Position numbers and translations under genes: made by a program. Below are positions 8,766-16,532 of a DNA stretch of 64,000 bases, in pieces (within the stretch, counting starts at the first letter, position 1; each line of letters starts with the position of its first letter). The DNA comes from RGIG1902 sp034926865 (GTDB lineage: Bacteria > Bacillota > Clostridia > Oscillospirales > Butyricicoccaceae). Under the pieces are notes generated by a model. The model was not told where the DNA came from. It ran no database searches and worked only from the letters and a program-made list of their open reading frames with translations. The DNA is taken from contig JAYFQP010000006.1 in assembly GCA_034926865.1 (NCBI GenBank), positions 62,001 to 126,000 on the forward strand. The letters run 5' to 3'.

Positions 8766-9175
8766 ATCAAAAATCCTCCCTCTGTAAAGACTTTAAAACC
8801 AATGTGACCTTGTAAACTGAATTAAAACTGTTGCAAAAAGACATTATCGCTATCAGCGCGACATCTGCTATTTATTATATCACATTTACGTCTGATTCGT
8901 AAAAGTTTTTGGGTTAACCATTAGAAAAGAGCGAGCCTTTTTGTGATTTACACAAAAAAGATATAATATTTTTGTATTTCTGCGTAAAATGATTTTATCC
9001 TGTAAACAATAAGATCAAATTTCACCATGCTCTCACAGTTTTTCAAAAGCATGCCAGTCGAGTCAGTTTTTTCTTTTATGTGAGGAAGTTGATAAGAGTT
9101 GGCATAAAGTTTACGTAATAGTAAATAATAGGAGCATGTAAATATGATTTCTTGATTCGGGAGGAGTAAAAATAT
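8766..9175. other. Intergenic region upstream of spoVT
   Basis: 410 bases without a supported gene. It contains a perfect inverted repeat TTTTTGTG-ATTTA-CACAAAAA (8938-8958) followed at once by TATAAT (8962-8967), and nearer the gene a possible sporulation promoter at 9102-9130. Short ORFs on the minus strand have no ribosome site. Confidence 0.5.
9102..9130 (+). promoter_or_regulatory. spoVT: Possible sigma-G-like (forespore) promoter for spoVT
   Basis: GCATA at 9102-9106, 17-base spacer, AATAATA at 9124-9130. This fits the forespore consensus GHATR / CATWHTA except for one base and one base of spacing. In Bacillus subtilis spoVT is known to be sigma-G dependent. The match could be chance in AT-rich DNA. 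Confidence 0.4.
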
Positions 9176-9691
9176 ATGAAGGCGACAGGTGTAGTGCGCA
9201 GGGTTGATGACCTTGGAAGGATAGTAATACCAAAGGAGATACGCAGGACAATGCACATTCGCGAAGGCGAACCTATGGAGATATTTATTGATTCGTCAGG
9301 CAGCGTTATTTTTAAGAAATACTCACCAATGGGCGAGCTTTCAGATATAGCGACACAGTTAGCCGAATCCTTGTATAAGGAGATCGAACGGCCTTGTGCT
9401 ATTTGTGACCGCGACGGTATAATTGCAGCAGCCGGCATGAAGTGCGAGGGCAAAAAGCTTAGCCGCGTAGCTGAAGGCGTTATTGAAGAGCGCAGGATAT
9501 ATAAAAGCGAAAATATGGATGTGGAGTTATGGGATGGCGGGCCTAAGGCTGAGGTGATAATTCCTGTTATATCGGGTGGAGATCTTTCTGGTTGTGTTGT
9601 CCTTATGGAGGGGCAGGCTGCTGTGAAGGAAGAAGAAATAAGGCTGGCTAAGATGACAGCTACTTTCATGGCAAAACAGATGGAAGATTAA
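9176..9691 (+). CDS. spoVT: Stage V sporulation protein T (AbrB-type regulator with GAF domain)
   Basis: 171 residues. Residues 1-52 are the swapped-hairpin AbrB DNA-binding domain (MKATGVVRRVDDLGRIVIPK, then EIRRTMHIREGEPMEIFID). The remainder is a GAF-like sensor domain (RPCAICDRDGIIAAAG, GGDLSGCVVLMEG). In Bacillus SpoVT is a forespore regulator that adjusts sigma-G genes and spore coat or germination functions. The presence of this gene indicates an endospore former. The ATG follows GGGAGGAG. It is monocistronic here. It ends 45 bases before the convergent MocR gene. Confidence 0.95.
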   Translation: MKATGVVRRVDDLGRIVIPKEIRRTMHIREGEPMEIFIDSSGSVIFKKYSPMGELSDIATQLAESLYKEIERPCAICDRDGIIAAAGMKCEGKKLSRVAEGVIEERRIYKSENMDVELWDGGPKAEVIIPVISGGDLSGCVVLMEGQAAVKEEEIRLAKMTATFMAKQMED

Positions 9692-9736
9692 AATGTTTTT
9701 TGTAAAGGGTAAAACCACCTTTCGAAGCCAATGCAA

Positions 9737-11134
9737 TCAGCCACGATAAACTGCGCTGTAAAGCATCTCCACTGCGGTGGGGATGCTTTCTGTTTTAAGT
9801 GCCCCAAATCCCAAAACGAGACATGGCTTTTCAAAAGGGCAAACGTTAGAAAAACAATAGCTTTTAAGCCCTCTGATTCGCAGTCCTGAGCGCTGCGCCG
9901 AGGCCTCTATTTCCCTTTCGCTTTTTTGTATATCCGGCTTTAAAAGAAAACTTAGGCCTGTATGCGTGTTTACCATTACTGCCGATGGGCCAAATGTTTT
10001 CGAAATATTGTCCATAAGCGTGTCGCGTCTGAGTTTATACTGGCTTCGCATTTTATTGAGGCTGCGTCCAAAGTGCCCCTCTGAAATATATCGGTATAGG
10101 GTCTGCTGTTCAAAACGCGAAACTGTGCTTGAAAAAAAGCTGAATTGGTTTTTATATATTGCCATAAGCTTCGGGGGCAGAGCCATATAAGCAACTCTTA
10201 TAGCAGGCGCGATAGTACGCGAAAAGGTGCCGATATATATTACGCGTGAGGGGCTCATACTTTGCATACAGGGCATGGGCCTGCCATCGAAACGGAATTC
10301 AGAGTCATAGTCGTCTTCGATTATATATCTGTCATCTTTCTCCGCTGCCCACTTAAGAAGTTCGGTACGACGTCCCGCCGGAGTGACGATGCCTGTAGGG
10401 AACTGATGGCTTGGTGTAAGATAAGCTATGCCGGCGCCAGATTCAGCCAGAGCTGAAGGGTCTATGCCTTGACTGTCAAGGTTTACAAAGCATACATCCA
10501 TACCCCCGCTTGATAGTATCTGATGTATTTTAGGATATCCGGGATCCTCAACTGCTACCTTGTTGCCCTTGAGTATGTGACACAGCAGCCCAAGTAGATA
10601 TTCCATACCTGCCCCAATGATTATGTTGTCGGAATGGCAGTATACACCTCTGCCATGGTGTAGATAAAGGCTTATTGCCTCTCTAAGATCATCGTCCCCG
10701 CATGGATTTCCGTGGTTTAGAAGGTCAGGCCTGTTGTAGAGCGTATCCTTGAAAAGGCGGCCCCATGTTCTGAATGGGAATAGCGATTCATCTATACTGC
10801 CAGTGAGAAAAGAATAGGCAGCAGAAGAAGTGGGTTTTGGGGTTAAGTGTGCTGAAGCATCGAAAACAGGGGGTGCTTCTAACTGCTCAAGCCGGCAGAC
10901 TACGAAGCCTGAACGTGGCTTAGAAATAACATATCCTTCAGAGGTGAGAAGCTGATAGGCCCCGTCAACTGTGCTTTGGCTGATGCCGAGCAGCTTCGAG
11001 GCCGTGCGTTTGCCCGGGAGGCGTTCACCCTCCTTGACACGGCCTGATGATATTTCTAAAGCTATATAATCATGAAGCTGTAAATAAAGGGGGATTTTCT
11101 TTGATGGATCTAGATTAGCTGAAATATAGTCCAT
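9737..11134 (-). CDS. MocR/PdxR/GabR-type regulator: GntR winged helix fused to aminotransferase-like domain
   Basis: About 465 residues. The N-terminal GntR winged helix (LPGKRTASKLLGISQSTVDGAY) is followed by a linker and a type I aminotransferase-like domain containing YLTPSHQFPTG and IIEDDYDSEFRF. The segment that normally holds the PLP lysine reads YIGTFSRTIAPAIRVAYM. The position aligned with the catalytic lysine in GTFSK is arginine (codon CGT), so it may not form a PLP aldimine. The ATG at 11134 has GGAGG five bases upstream; a TTG at 11146 is possible but lacks a site. It is divergent from an ECF S component, which it probably controls, as PdxR-type proteins do for vitamin B6 genes (inference). 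Confidence 0.9.
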   Translation of the reverse strand: MDYISANLDPSKKIPLYLQLHDYIALEISSGRVKEGERLPGKRTASKLLGISQSTVDGAYQLLTSEGYVISKPRSGFVVCRLEQLEAPPVFDASAHLTPKPTSSAAYSFLTGSIDESLFPFRTWGRLFKDTLYNRPDLLNHGNPCGDDDLREAISLYLHHGRGVYCHSDNIIIGAGMEYLLGLLCHILKGNKVAVEDPGYPKIHQILSSGGMDVCFVNLDSQGIDPSALAESGAGIAYLTPSHQFPTGIVTPAGRRTELLKWAAEKDDRYIIEDDYDSEFRFDGRPMPCMQSMSPSRVIYIGTFSRTIAPAIRVAYMALPPKLMAIYKNQFSFFSSTVSRFEQQTLYRYISEGHFGRSLNKMRSQYKLRRDTLMDNISKTFGPSAVMVNTHTGLSFLLKPDIQKSEREIEASAQRSGLRIRGLKSYCFSNVCPFEKPCLVLGFGALKTESIPTAVEMLYSAVYRG

Positions 11135-11144
11135 GCCTGCCTCC

Positions 11145-11194
11145 AACTGGTATCATTAAATAAATATAAACTGACTATTTTAATATACCCAGTT
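11145..11194. promoter_or_regulatory. Candidate operator between the MocR gene and the ECF S component
   Basis: Inverted half-sites AACTGGTAT (11145-11153) and ATACCCAGTT (11185-11194) flank an AT-rich stretch in the divergent promoter region. The right copy has one extra C. They are plausible binding sites for the adjacent regulator, but no binding evidence exists. Confidence 0.35.
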
Positions 11195-11266
11195 ATCTAC
11201 TACAATAATCTTACGTCTTGAGGGAATATGTGTCAAGGCTTATAAAGACAAAAGGGGAAAATATCT

Positions 11267-11839
11267 ATGGATAAGAAGGCCTTTACTACAAGGGATATCG
11301 CCTTGATAGGCGTTTTGTCCGCAATGGTTTTTGCGGCTACATATCTTCACATCGACATACCGACGGCTTTGGGCAAAACTATGATCCATCTCGGAAATGT
11401 CGTCTGCTTGCTTGGAGGCTTGCTTTTCGGCCCGCTGACTGGAGGGCTTTCTGCCGGAATAGGATCAGCGCTTTATGATCTTATTGATCCTGCTTATGCC
11501 TCTGAGGCATGGATAACTTTTATCAACAAGTTCATGATGGGTATGGTAGCAGGCCTTGTTTTCAGGATAGGCATGGGCAAGGGGCTGAAGAAGGAAAATC
11601 TTTTTACAGTTATTGCAGGTATTTGTGGAGCTGTAACCTATGTGACTCTTTATGTTTCTAAGACTATCATAATCCAATATTTTATAAACAGCGGAGTATG
11701 GGCAACGGTTTATGCTGTAGCAATACAAAAAGGCACAATCTCGCTTATCAACGGTCTGATAGCTGTGTGTGTATCATCAGTGCTGGCTATAGCATTGCGT
11801 CCCGCCCTGAAAAAAGCTCACATCTTTAGGGATATATAA
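11267..11839 (+). CDS. ECF transporter S component (vitamin-type substrate-binding membrane protein)
   Basis: 190 residues, strongly hydrophobic with about five to six membrane helices. The N-terminal pattern FTTRDIALIGVLSAMVFAAT and the loop LGGLLFGPLTGGLSAGIGSA are typical of S components, which bind a vitamin and dock onto the shared EcfT/A/A' module encoded elsewhere. The divergent MocR-type neighbour suggests a pyridoxine-like or related substrate (inference). No ATPase or T-component gene lies nearby. A strong terminator follows the gene, so it is monocistronic. Confidence 0.85.
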   Translation: MDKKAFTTRDIALIGVLSAMVFAATYLHIDIPTALGKTMIHLGNVVCLLGGLLFGPLTGGLSAGIGSALYDLIDPAYASEAWITFINKFMMGMVAGLVFRIGMGKGLKKENLFTVIAGICGAVTYVTLYVSKTIIIQYFINSGVWATVYAVAIQKGTISLINGLIAVCVSSVLAIALRPALKKAHIFRDI

Positions 11840-11860
11840 GGTTTTTAAGCATCGCATCCA

Positions 11861-11905
11861 AAGCATACAGGCGTGCCGCCAGGCGGTACGCCTGTATGCT
11901 TTTTT
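11861..11905 (+). terminator. Strong terminator after the ECF S component
   Basis: A roughly 20-bp stem with one wobble pair, starting AAGCATACAGGCG and closing CGCCTGTATGCTT, followed by TTTTT. Confidence 0.92.
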
Positions 11906-11974
11906 GCTGCGTTGTTTTGTAAGCTCTTATTTGACACAGGCTTGCCTTTGCAGAAGTTTTGGCATTGCAGTTAT

Positions 11975-12010
11975 AAAAAAGGCAGCGCCGGATTAACCGC
12001 GTGCTGCCTT
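11975..12010 (-). terminator. Terminator for the 12028 gene
   Basis: Read on the minus strand: AAGGCAGC, 16-base loop, GCTGCCTT, then TTTT. It lies 18 bases past the stop codon. Confidence 0.8.
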
Positions 12011-12027
12011 CTTATTTTTAAAAAAGT

Positions 12028-12321
12028 TTAGCCAAGGATGACTTCTTTGGCCTCTTCAGGGGTAAAATAGCCTGCCATGTCATATTTGTTATGGCGTGTG
12101 GAATCGGAGAGCACGCGCCCTTCAAGAGAATAACAGCGGATAAAACGCTTGCCGTCAACCGATGTCCAGTTTTCGGCGTCCCAAGTAAGGTACCCGTCGG
12201 AGTCTGTTTTTTTATTATAGAGAATAAGATCGACTTGACGGTTATGATTGGCTACGAGATCTATGAGTTGCTCTGTTGTAAGGTCTAGCTCCTGCTTCTG
12301 TATTCTGTCGTATACTTTCAT
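12028..12321 (-). CDS. Hypothetical protein (97 aa)
   Basis: Not recognised. It is a soluble 97-residue protein with charged N-terminal helices (DLTTEQLIDLVANHNRQVDLI), a Trp-containing centre (YLTWDAENWTSVDG) and a C-terminal helix EEAKEVILG. It has a good ribosome site (ACGGAGG, 7 bases from the ATG) and its own terminator, so it is very likely expressed. It lies divergent from the copper operon with about 100 bases between; no functional link is implied by sequence. Confidence 0.65.
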   Translation of the reverse strand: MKVYDRIQKQELDLTTEQLIDLVANHNRQVDLILYNKKTDSDGYLTWDAENWTSVDGKRFIRCYSLEGRVLSDSTRHNKYDMAGYFTPEEAKEVILG

Positions 12322-12422
12322 TTTTGTGCCTCCGTGATTTTCCCTTTAAATAGAAAGAGATTTATTTACGGAATAAATAATAGCACATTTGGTATGATAA
12401 TGCAATGAGTGAAGAGAGGGTA

Positions 12423-12478
12423 TTGACAAATACACGAAAATGGTATATATTTTATATACCCCACGGGGGTGTAGTATA
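12423..12478 (+). promoter_or_regulatory. copA promoter with CsoR-type operator
   Basis: TTGACA at 12423-12428, 17-base spacer, TATATT at 12446-12451. Directly downstream is the C-tract/G-tract palindrome TACCCCACGGGGGTG, flanked by TATA, which fits the known CsoR operator type. Since csoR is the last gene of the operon, copper-responsive autoregulation is the obvious reading: Cu(I) binding releases CsoR and opens the promoter. Confidence 0.85.
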
Positions 12479-12488
12479 GGAGGGCATT

Positions 12489-15065
12489 ATGAAACAACGT
12501 TTTAATGTTACCGGTATGACCTGCGCCGCGTGTTCCGCTCATGTTGAAAAGGCTGTGGCTAAAACAGAGGGAGTAAAAACGGCTACTGTCAACCTTATGA
12601 CAAATAGTATGACTGTCGAGTATGATGAAAGCCGTGTGAGCGACAAAAATATAATCGGCGTGGTTGAAAGATCGGGTTATGGCGCTTCCGTTAAGGGAGT
12701 CGAAGCTTCTCAGGCAAAGAAGGCTGAGGATTCTCACACAGAGGATGCAAAACATCTTAGGGAGAGCCTTTCAAGGCTTTTGTGGTCTATTGCTCTGCTT
12801 GTTCCTCTTATGTATGTATCAATGGGACATATGGTATCGCTACCTCTGCCATCATTTTTGAGCGGAGCTGAAAATGCTGTATCGTTTGCCTTAGTTCAGT
12901 TTTTGATAACAATACCGATACTTATGCTCAACGGTCATTATTTTAAGAATGGTTTTAAGCGGCTTTTTTCAGGCTCACCCAATATGGACAGCCTTATAGC
13001 TGTAGGCTCCTCCGCAGCACTTGTTTATGGTGTATTTGCTATTTTCAGGATGAGCTACGGCTTAGGGGCGGGTAATATGGAGCTTGTGCATAAATACCAT
13101 ATGGATCTGTATTTCGAGAGTGCGGCGATGATAGTCACGCTTGTAGGGATAGGCAAGTATATGGAGGAAAAGAGTAAAGGCAAGGCAAAAGATGCGATAA
13201 CCAAGCTTTTAGACCTTGCTCCTCAGACGGCGGTTGTCGAGCGAGAGGGGTCTGAGCTTACGATTCCTGTTGCCGATGTTGCCATGGGCGATATAGTTAT
13301 TATCAGGCCGGGCCAGAGTATACCTGTTGATGGAATCATTACCGAGGGGCACTCTCAGGTGGATGAGTCAGCCATAACTGGAGAGAGCATTCCTGTTGAA
13401 AAGGCAGAAGGCAGCGCGGCCATTGCGGCCACAGTAAACAAAAATGGATTCTTTAAGTTCAGGGCAACAAGAGTAGGGCAGGATACAACGCTTGCACAAA
13501 TAGTATTCCTTGTGGAGGAGGCCGCTGCCTCCAAGGCGCCTATTGCCAAACTGGCCGATAAGGTTGCCGGCATATTTGTTCCGACGGTTATGGTTATAGC
13601 GCTTTTGACAGGTATTGGATGGCTGTTGGCCGGACAGACGGCCGAGTTCGCGCTTTCTTCCGCAATAGCGGTGCTTGTTATTTCATGCCCGTGTGCCTTG
13701 GGCCTTGCTACACCTGTGGCGATAATGGTGGGTACAGGTGTAGGGGCCAGAAGCGGTATTCTCATTAAAAACGCCGTCGCTCTTGAAACGCTTCACGGCA
13801 TAGATACAGTAGTGCTTGACAAAACGGGAACCGTCACAGAGGGCGCGCCAAGAGTCACGGATGTGGTGGCCGTGGAGGGAGAAAGAGCGCTTTTAGCTAT
13901 AGCTGCTTCATTGGAAAAGCTTAGCCAGCACCCTCTTGCCGACGCCATACTCCAGAAGGCACGTGAGCTGGGGATAGATATACATGAGTGTACGGGGTTT
14001 GAGAATATGGAAGGCATGGGGATTTCAGCTAATATTGACGGCAAGACTTACTATGGCGGCAATCGCAAGCTGATGGATAAAATAGGCGCAGATATTTCCG
14101 GCTTAAGTACAAAGGCGGAAGCTCTGGCCCATGAGGGTAAAACGCCCCTGTTCTTTGCAAAGGATGGCAAGGCCCTCGGCCTTATAGCTGCAGCGGATGT
14201 CGTCAAGCCAACGTCCAAAATGGCGATAGACCGCATGAAAGAGTTGGGCCTTGAGGTAGTCATGCTGACAGGTGATAACAAGCTGACAGCCGCTGCCATA
14301 GGGCTGCAGCTTGGAATAGATAATACGATAGCTGAAGTTTTGCCGGGGGATAAGGAAAAGAAGGTTAGAGAACTTCAGCAGCAGGGAAGAAAAGTCGCGA
14401 TGGTCGGAGACGGAATAAATGACGCCCCGGCCCTTGTCAGAGCTGATGTGGGGATAGCCATCGGCGCGGGAACAGATGTCGCCATTGAAAGCGCTGATGT
14501 TGTATTGATGAAAAGTGACCTTTTAGATGCCGTAACAGCTTACAGGCTCAGCCGCTCAGTTATAAGAAACATCAAGCAGAACCTTTTTTGGGCGTTCTTT
14601 TATAACTCTGTGGGCATTCCTATTGCCGCAGGTCTCCTTTACAACGCATTTAACATAAGGCTTACGCCGATGTTCGGTGCCGCGGCTATGAGCCTTTCGT
14701 CTGTATGCGTCGTGACAAATGCTTTGAGGCTGAACTTTTTCAAAAAAGAGAATTATAACAGCGTGGCTTATGATTCGCCCGATGATTCCTTTAGTATGGT
14801 ATCTTCAAATAATGATATAATAAAAGCTGAAAATAAGAGCAAAAAAGGAGAAGAAAAAATGACAAAGACACTTAAAATCGAAGGCATGATGTGCATGCAT
14901 TGCAGCGGCAGGGTAGAAAAGGCGCTCAATGGCATTGCAGGAGCTCAGGCAAAGGTAGATTTGGAGGCCGGTACGGCTATTGTAACTCTATCACATGAGG
15001 TTTCTGACGATATCCTTAAAAAGGCTGTGGAGGATGCCGGATATCAGGTGGTGTCGATAGCGTGA
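12489..15065 (+). CDS. copA: Copper-exporting P-type ATPase CopA with N- and C-terminal heavy-metal domains
   Basis: 858 residues. An N-terminal heavy-metal-associated domain carries GMTCAAC (Cys12, Cys15). A P1B-ATPase core follows, with TGES actuator motif, transmembrane metal site CPC at 400-402 (SCPCALGLATP), phosphorylation Asp444 in DKTG, the HP motif (SQHPLA) and GDGINDAP. After a hydrophilic linker a second metal domain, GMMCMHC (Cys802, Cys805), ends the protein. CPC predicts Cu(I) export from the cytoplasm. Most CopA proteins lack the C-terminal domain; here it looks like a fused CopZ chaperone that may also be made separately. It overlaps csoR by four bases. The ATG follows AGGAGGG. 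Confidence 0.96.
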   Translation: MKQRFNVTGMTCAACSAHVEKAVAKTEGVKTATVNLMTNSMTVEYDESRVSDKNIIGVVERSGYGASVKGVEASQAKKAEDSHTEDAKHLRESLSRLLWSIALLVPLMYVSMGHMVSLPLPSFLSGAENAVSFALVQFLITIPILMLNGHYFKNGFKRLFSGSPNMDSLIAVGSSAALVYGVFAIFRMSYGLGAGNMELVHKYHMDLYFESAAMIVTLVGIGKYMEEKSKGKAKDAITKLLDLAPQTAVVEREGSELTIPVADVAMGDIVIIRPGQSIPVDGIITEGHSQVDESAITGESIPVEKAEGSAAIAATVNKNGFFKFRATRVGQDTTLAQIVFLVEEAAASKAPIAKLADKVAGIFVPTVMVIALLTGIGWLLAGQTAEFALSSAIAVLVISCPCALGLATPVAIMVGTGVGARSGILIKNAVALETLHGIDTVVLDKTGTVTEGAPRVTDVVAVEGERALLAIAASLEKLSQHPLADAILQKARELGIDIHECTGFENMEGMGISANIDGKTYYGGNRKLMDKIGADISGLSTKAEALAHEGKTPLFFAKDGKALGLIAAADVVKPTSKMAIDRMKELGLEVVMLTGDNKLTAAAIGLQLGIDNTIAEVLPGDKEKKVRELQQQGRKVAMVGDGINDAPALVRADVGIAIGAGTDVAIESADVVLMKSDLLDAVTAYRLSRSVIRNIKQNLFWAFFYNSVGIPIAAGLLYNAFNIRLTPMFGAAAMSLSSVCVVTNALRLNFFKKENYNSVAYDSPDDSFSMVSSNNDIIKAENKSKKGEEKMTKTLKIEGMMCMHCSGRVEKALNGIAGAQAKVDLEAGTAIVTLSHEVSDDILKKAVEDAGYQVVSIA
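14859..15065 (+). CDS. Possible independent internal translation product: 68-aa CopZ-like copper chaperone
   Basis: An in-frame ATG (codon 791 of copA) is preceded by AAAAAAGGAG, eight bases upstream, which is a better ribosome site than many true starts in this window. Translation from here gives 68 residues, MTKTLKIEGMMCMHCSGRVE onward, the exact size and layout of free-standing CopZ proteins. The copA frame upstream of it is low-complexity linker. Two products, full CopA and free CopZ, could therefore come from one gene. This is inference from the ribosome site and domain boundary. Confidence 0.5.
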   Translation: MTKTLKIEGMMCMHCSGRVEKALNGIAGAQAKVDLEAGTAIVTLSHEVSDDILKKAVEDAGYQVVSIA

Positions 15066-15322
15066 GAGCCGATAAGGCCAAGGTGCTGCGTCTTTTGAAA
15101 ACAGCCTCCGGTCAGATCGAGGGTGTGGTCAAAATGATTGAGGAGGACCGTTATTGCCTTGATATATCAAATCAGGTTATGGCGGCTGAAAGCGTTCTTA
15201 AACGGGCTAATCGAGAAATAATAAAGGCCCATATGTCGGGGTGCGTGCGCGAAGCGAAAACCGATGCCGAGCGGGATGAAAAAATCGAGGAGATACTTAA
15301 GCTTCTTGAAAAATTGATGTGA
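15062..15322 (+). CDS. csoR: CsoR family copper-sensing repressor
   Basis: 86 residues, all-helical. The Cu(I) ligand set Cys-His-Cys of the family is present: Cys32 in DRYCLDI, His57 and Cys61 in AHMSGC. The N-terminus contains LLKTASGQIEGVVKMIEEDR, the family's conserved first helix. The GTG start overlaps the copA stop (GTGA), giving translational coupling. It is expected to repress its own operon through the operator at 12455-12478 and to release it on Cu(I) binding. Confidence 0.95.
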   Translation: MRADKAKVLRLLKTASGQIEGVVKMIEEDRYCLDISNQVMAAESVLKRANREIIKAHMSGCVREAKTDAERDEKIEEILKLLEKLM

Positions 15323-15359
15323 CAGCACACAGCGCCCAAAGGCTTGCAAAGCTTTTTTT

Positions 15360-15578
15360 AGTATGGTTTACGTAGAAGCAAACGATAAAAAACAACTCTC
15401 TGAGTTTGAGGGTGCCCTCGCATTTTCAAATATATAATAAATGCCGGCCAGCAAAGTGCCGTTCTTACCGGTATACGCTGGAAGAGTTTACAGATAAATG
15501 GAAGCCCGAAAACGACAACGGTAAGTATTGAAAAAAGAGATAATTTAAGGTGAGGAAAGCTACGCTTTCCTCACCTTA
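15360..15578. other. Possible gene remnant and perfect hairpin between csoR and the methyltransferase
   Basis: After csoR a weak hairpin with a T run (15336-15359) may terminate the operon. The stretch 15360-15535 then reads, in pieces and across stops, like coding sequence: a 24-codon frame from the ATG at 15362 and a later frame ending YTLEEFTDKWKPENDNGKY. There is no intact gene. At 15546-15578 a perfect 15-bp inverted repeat (TAAGGTGAGGAAAGC, loop TAC) lies just past the stop of the convergent methyltransferase gene. It lacks a T tract on either strand. Confidence 0.3.
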
Positions 15579-15585
15579 CTATGTA

Positions 15586-16347
15586 TTATTGCTTTTGAAG
15601 TTTTATTATCAAAAAGCTTGGAGTCTCGATAAAAGCAGTGTATTTTCGTGGAGAGGTTTTTTCCCAGTCTTCAGGGGATAGCGGCTCACGCATTTCTGTA
15701 ATGATAAGTCCGCAGGCGGTTATTGCGTTTACATAATCGCTGAATGTATGATGAAAGCTTGTGCTTAAAAAGTTTTGGACTTCGTCATTGTATTCAATCC
15801 ATGGCTGAATATAGCATCTTTCACGCTTATCAAGATATCTTATATGCCAGTCATCATCGGATGGAGTATCTATACCGTTGCCGATAGGATATTGTGATGT
15901 ATATACCGGATTCATTACAGAGATAATGCATTGCCCTCCAGGGGTAAGAATCTCATAAATGTTTGAAAAAAGGTCTTTTAGATTCTCAATATAATGAGAC
16001 ACTGTGGAAGAAAAGATAAAATCGAACTTTTCATCAGTAAAGTGCTTTGCTATATCGCCTTTAATAAACTCCGCCCGAGAACAGAGCTTTTTGGCCTTTG
16101 CTTGGGCAAGCTTAATCATATCCGCCGAGAGATCGATGCCTGTTATTCTTGAGGGGCTTTTTCCCTCGAGCCAAAAAGTGAATCGTCCTGTTCCACAGCC
16201 GAGATCTATAATGTTTTTTCCGTTTAAGTCAGGCAGCATCTTTTGAATGCAGGGCCACTCTATTTTATAGCTGTATGAGTTTTCTCCGGCGGTAAATTCC
16301 TCATATGCCTGGGCCATCTTATCCCAGTTATGCTCGATGTCATTCAT
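15586..16347 (-). CDS. Class I SAM-dependent methyltransferase
   Basis: 253 residues with the Rossmann-type SAM fold. Motif I is NIIDLGCGTGRFTFWLEG (near residue 40-55), followed by the acidic residue in ITGIDLSADMI, then FDFIFSSTVSHYI (motif II/III) and LTPGGQCIISVMNP. The substrate is unknown; the C-terminal half resembles small-molecule methyltransferases of the Methyltransf_11 type. The ATG follows ACGGAGG. It is a single gene divergent from the radical SAM gene. Confidence 0.88.
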   Translation of the reverse strand: MNDIEHNWDKMAQAYEEFTAGENSYSYKIEWPCIQKMLPDLNGKNIIDLGCGTGRFTFWLEGKSPSRITGIDLSADMIKLAQAKAKKLCSRAEFIKGDIAKHFTDEKFDFIFSSTVSHYIENLKDLFSNIYEILTPGGQCIISVMNPVYTSQYPIGNGIDTPSDDDWHIRYLDKRERCYIQPWIEYNDEVQNFLSTSFHHTFSDYVNAITACGLIITEMREPLSPEDWEKTSPRKYTAFIETPSFLIIKLQKQ

Positions 16348-16532
16348 TTTCGTGCCTCCGTTTATAGGGGAAACCGTAGGTAAGGGCTTATGTAAGTACT
16401 ATATCATACGATGTAGGCCTTAGCAATACGAGCTGTATTAATGATGTCAGCATTAACGAACAAAAGTTCTGTAAATGCTTGTATTTGCCTTTAATTAAGT
16501 GTAAAATACTGTTGTGAAAAGGAGAGGTTATA

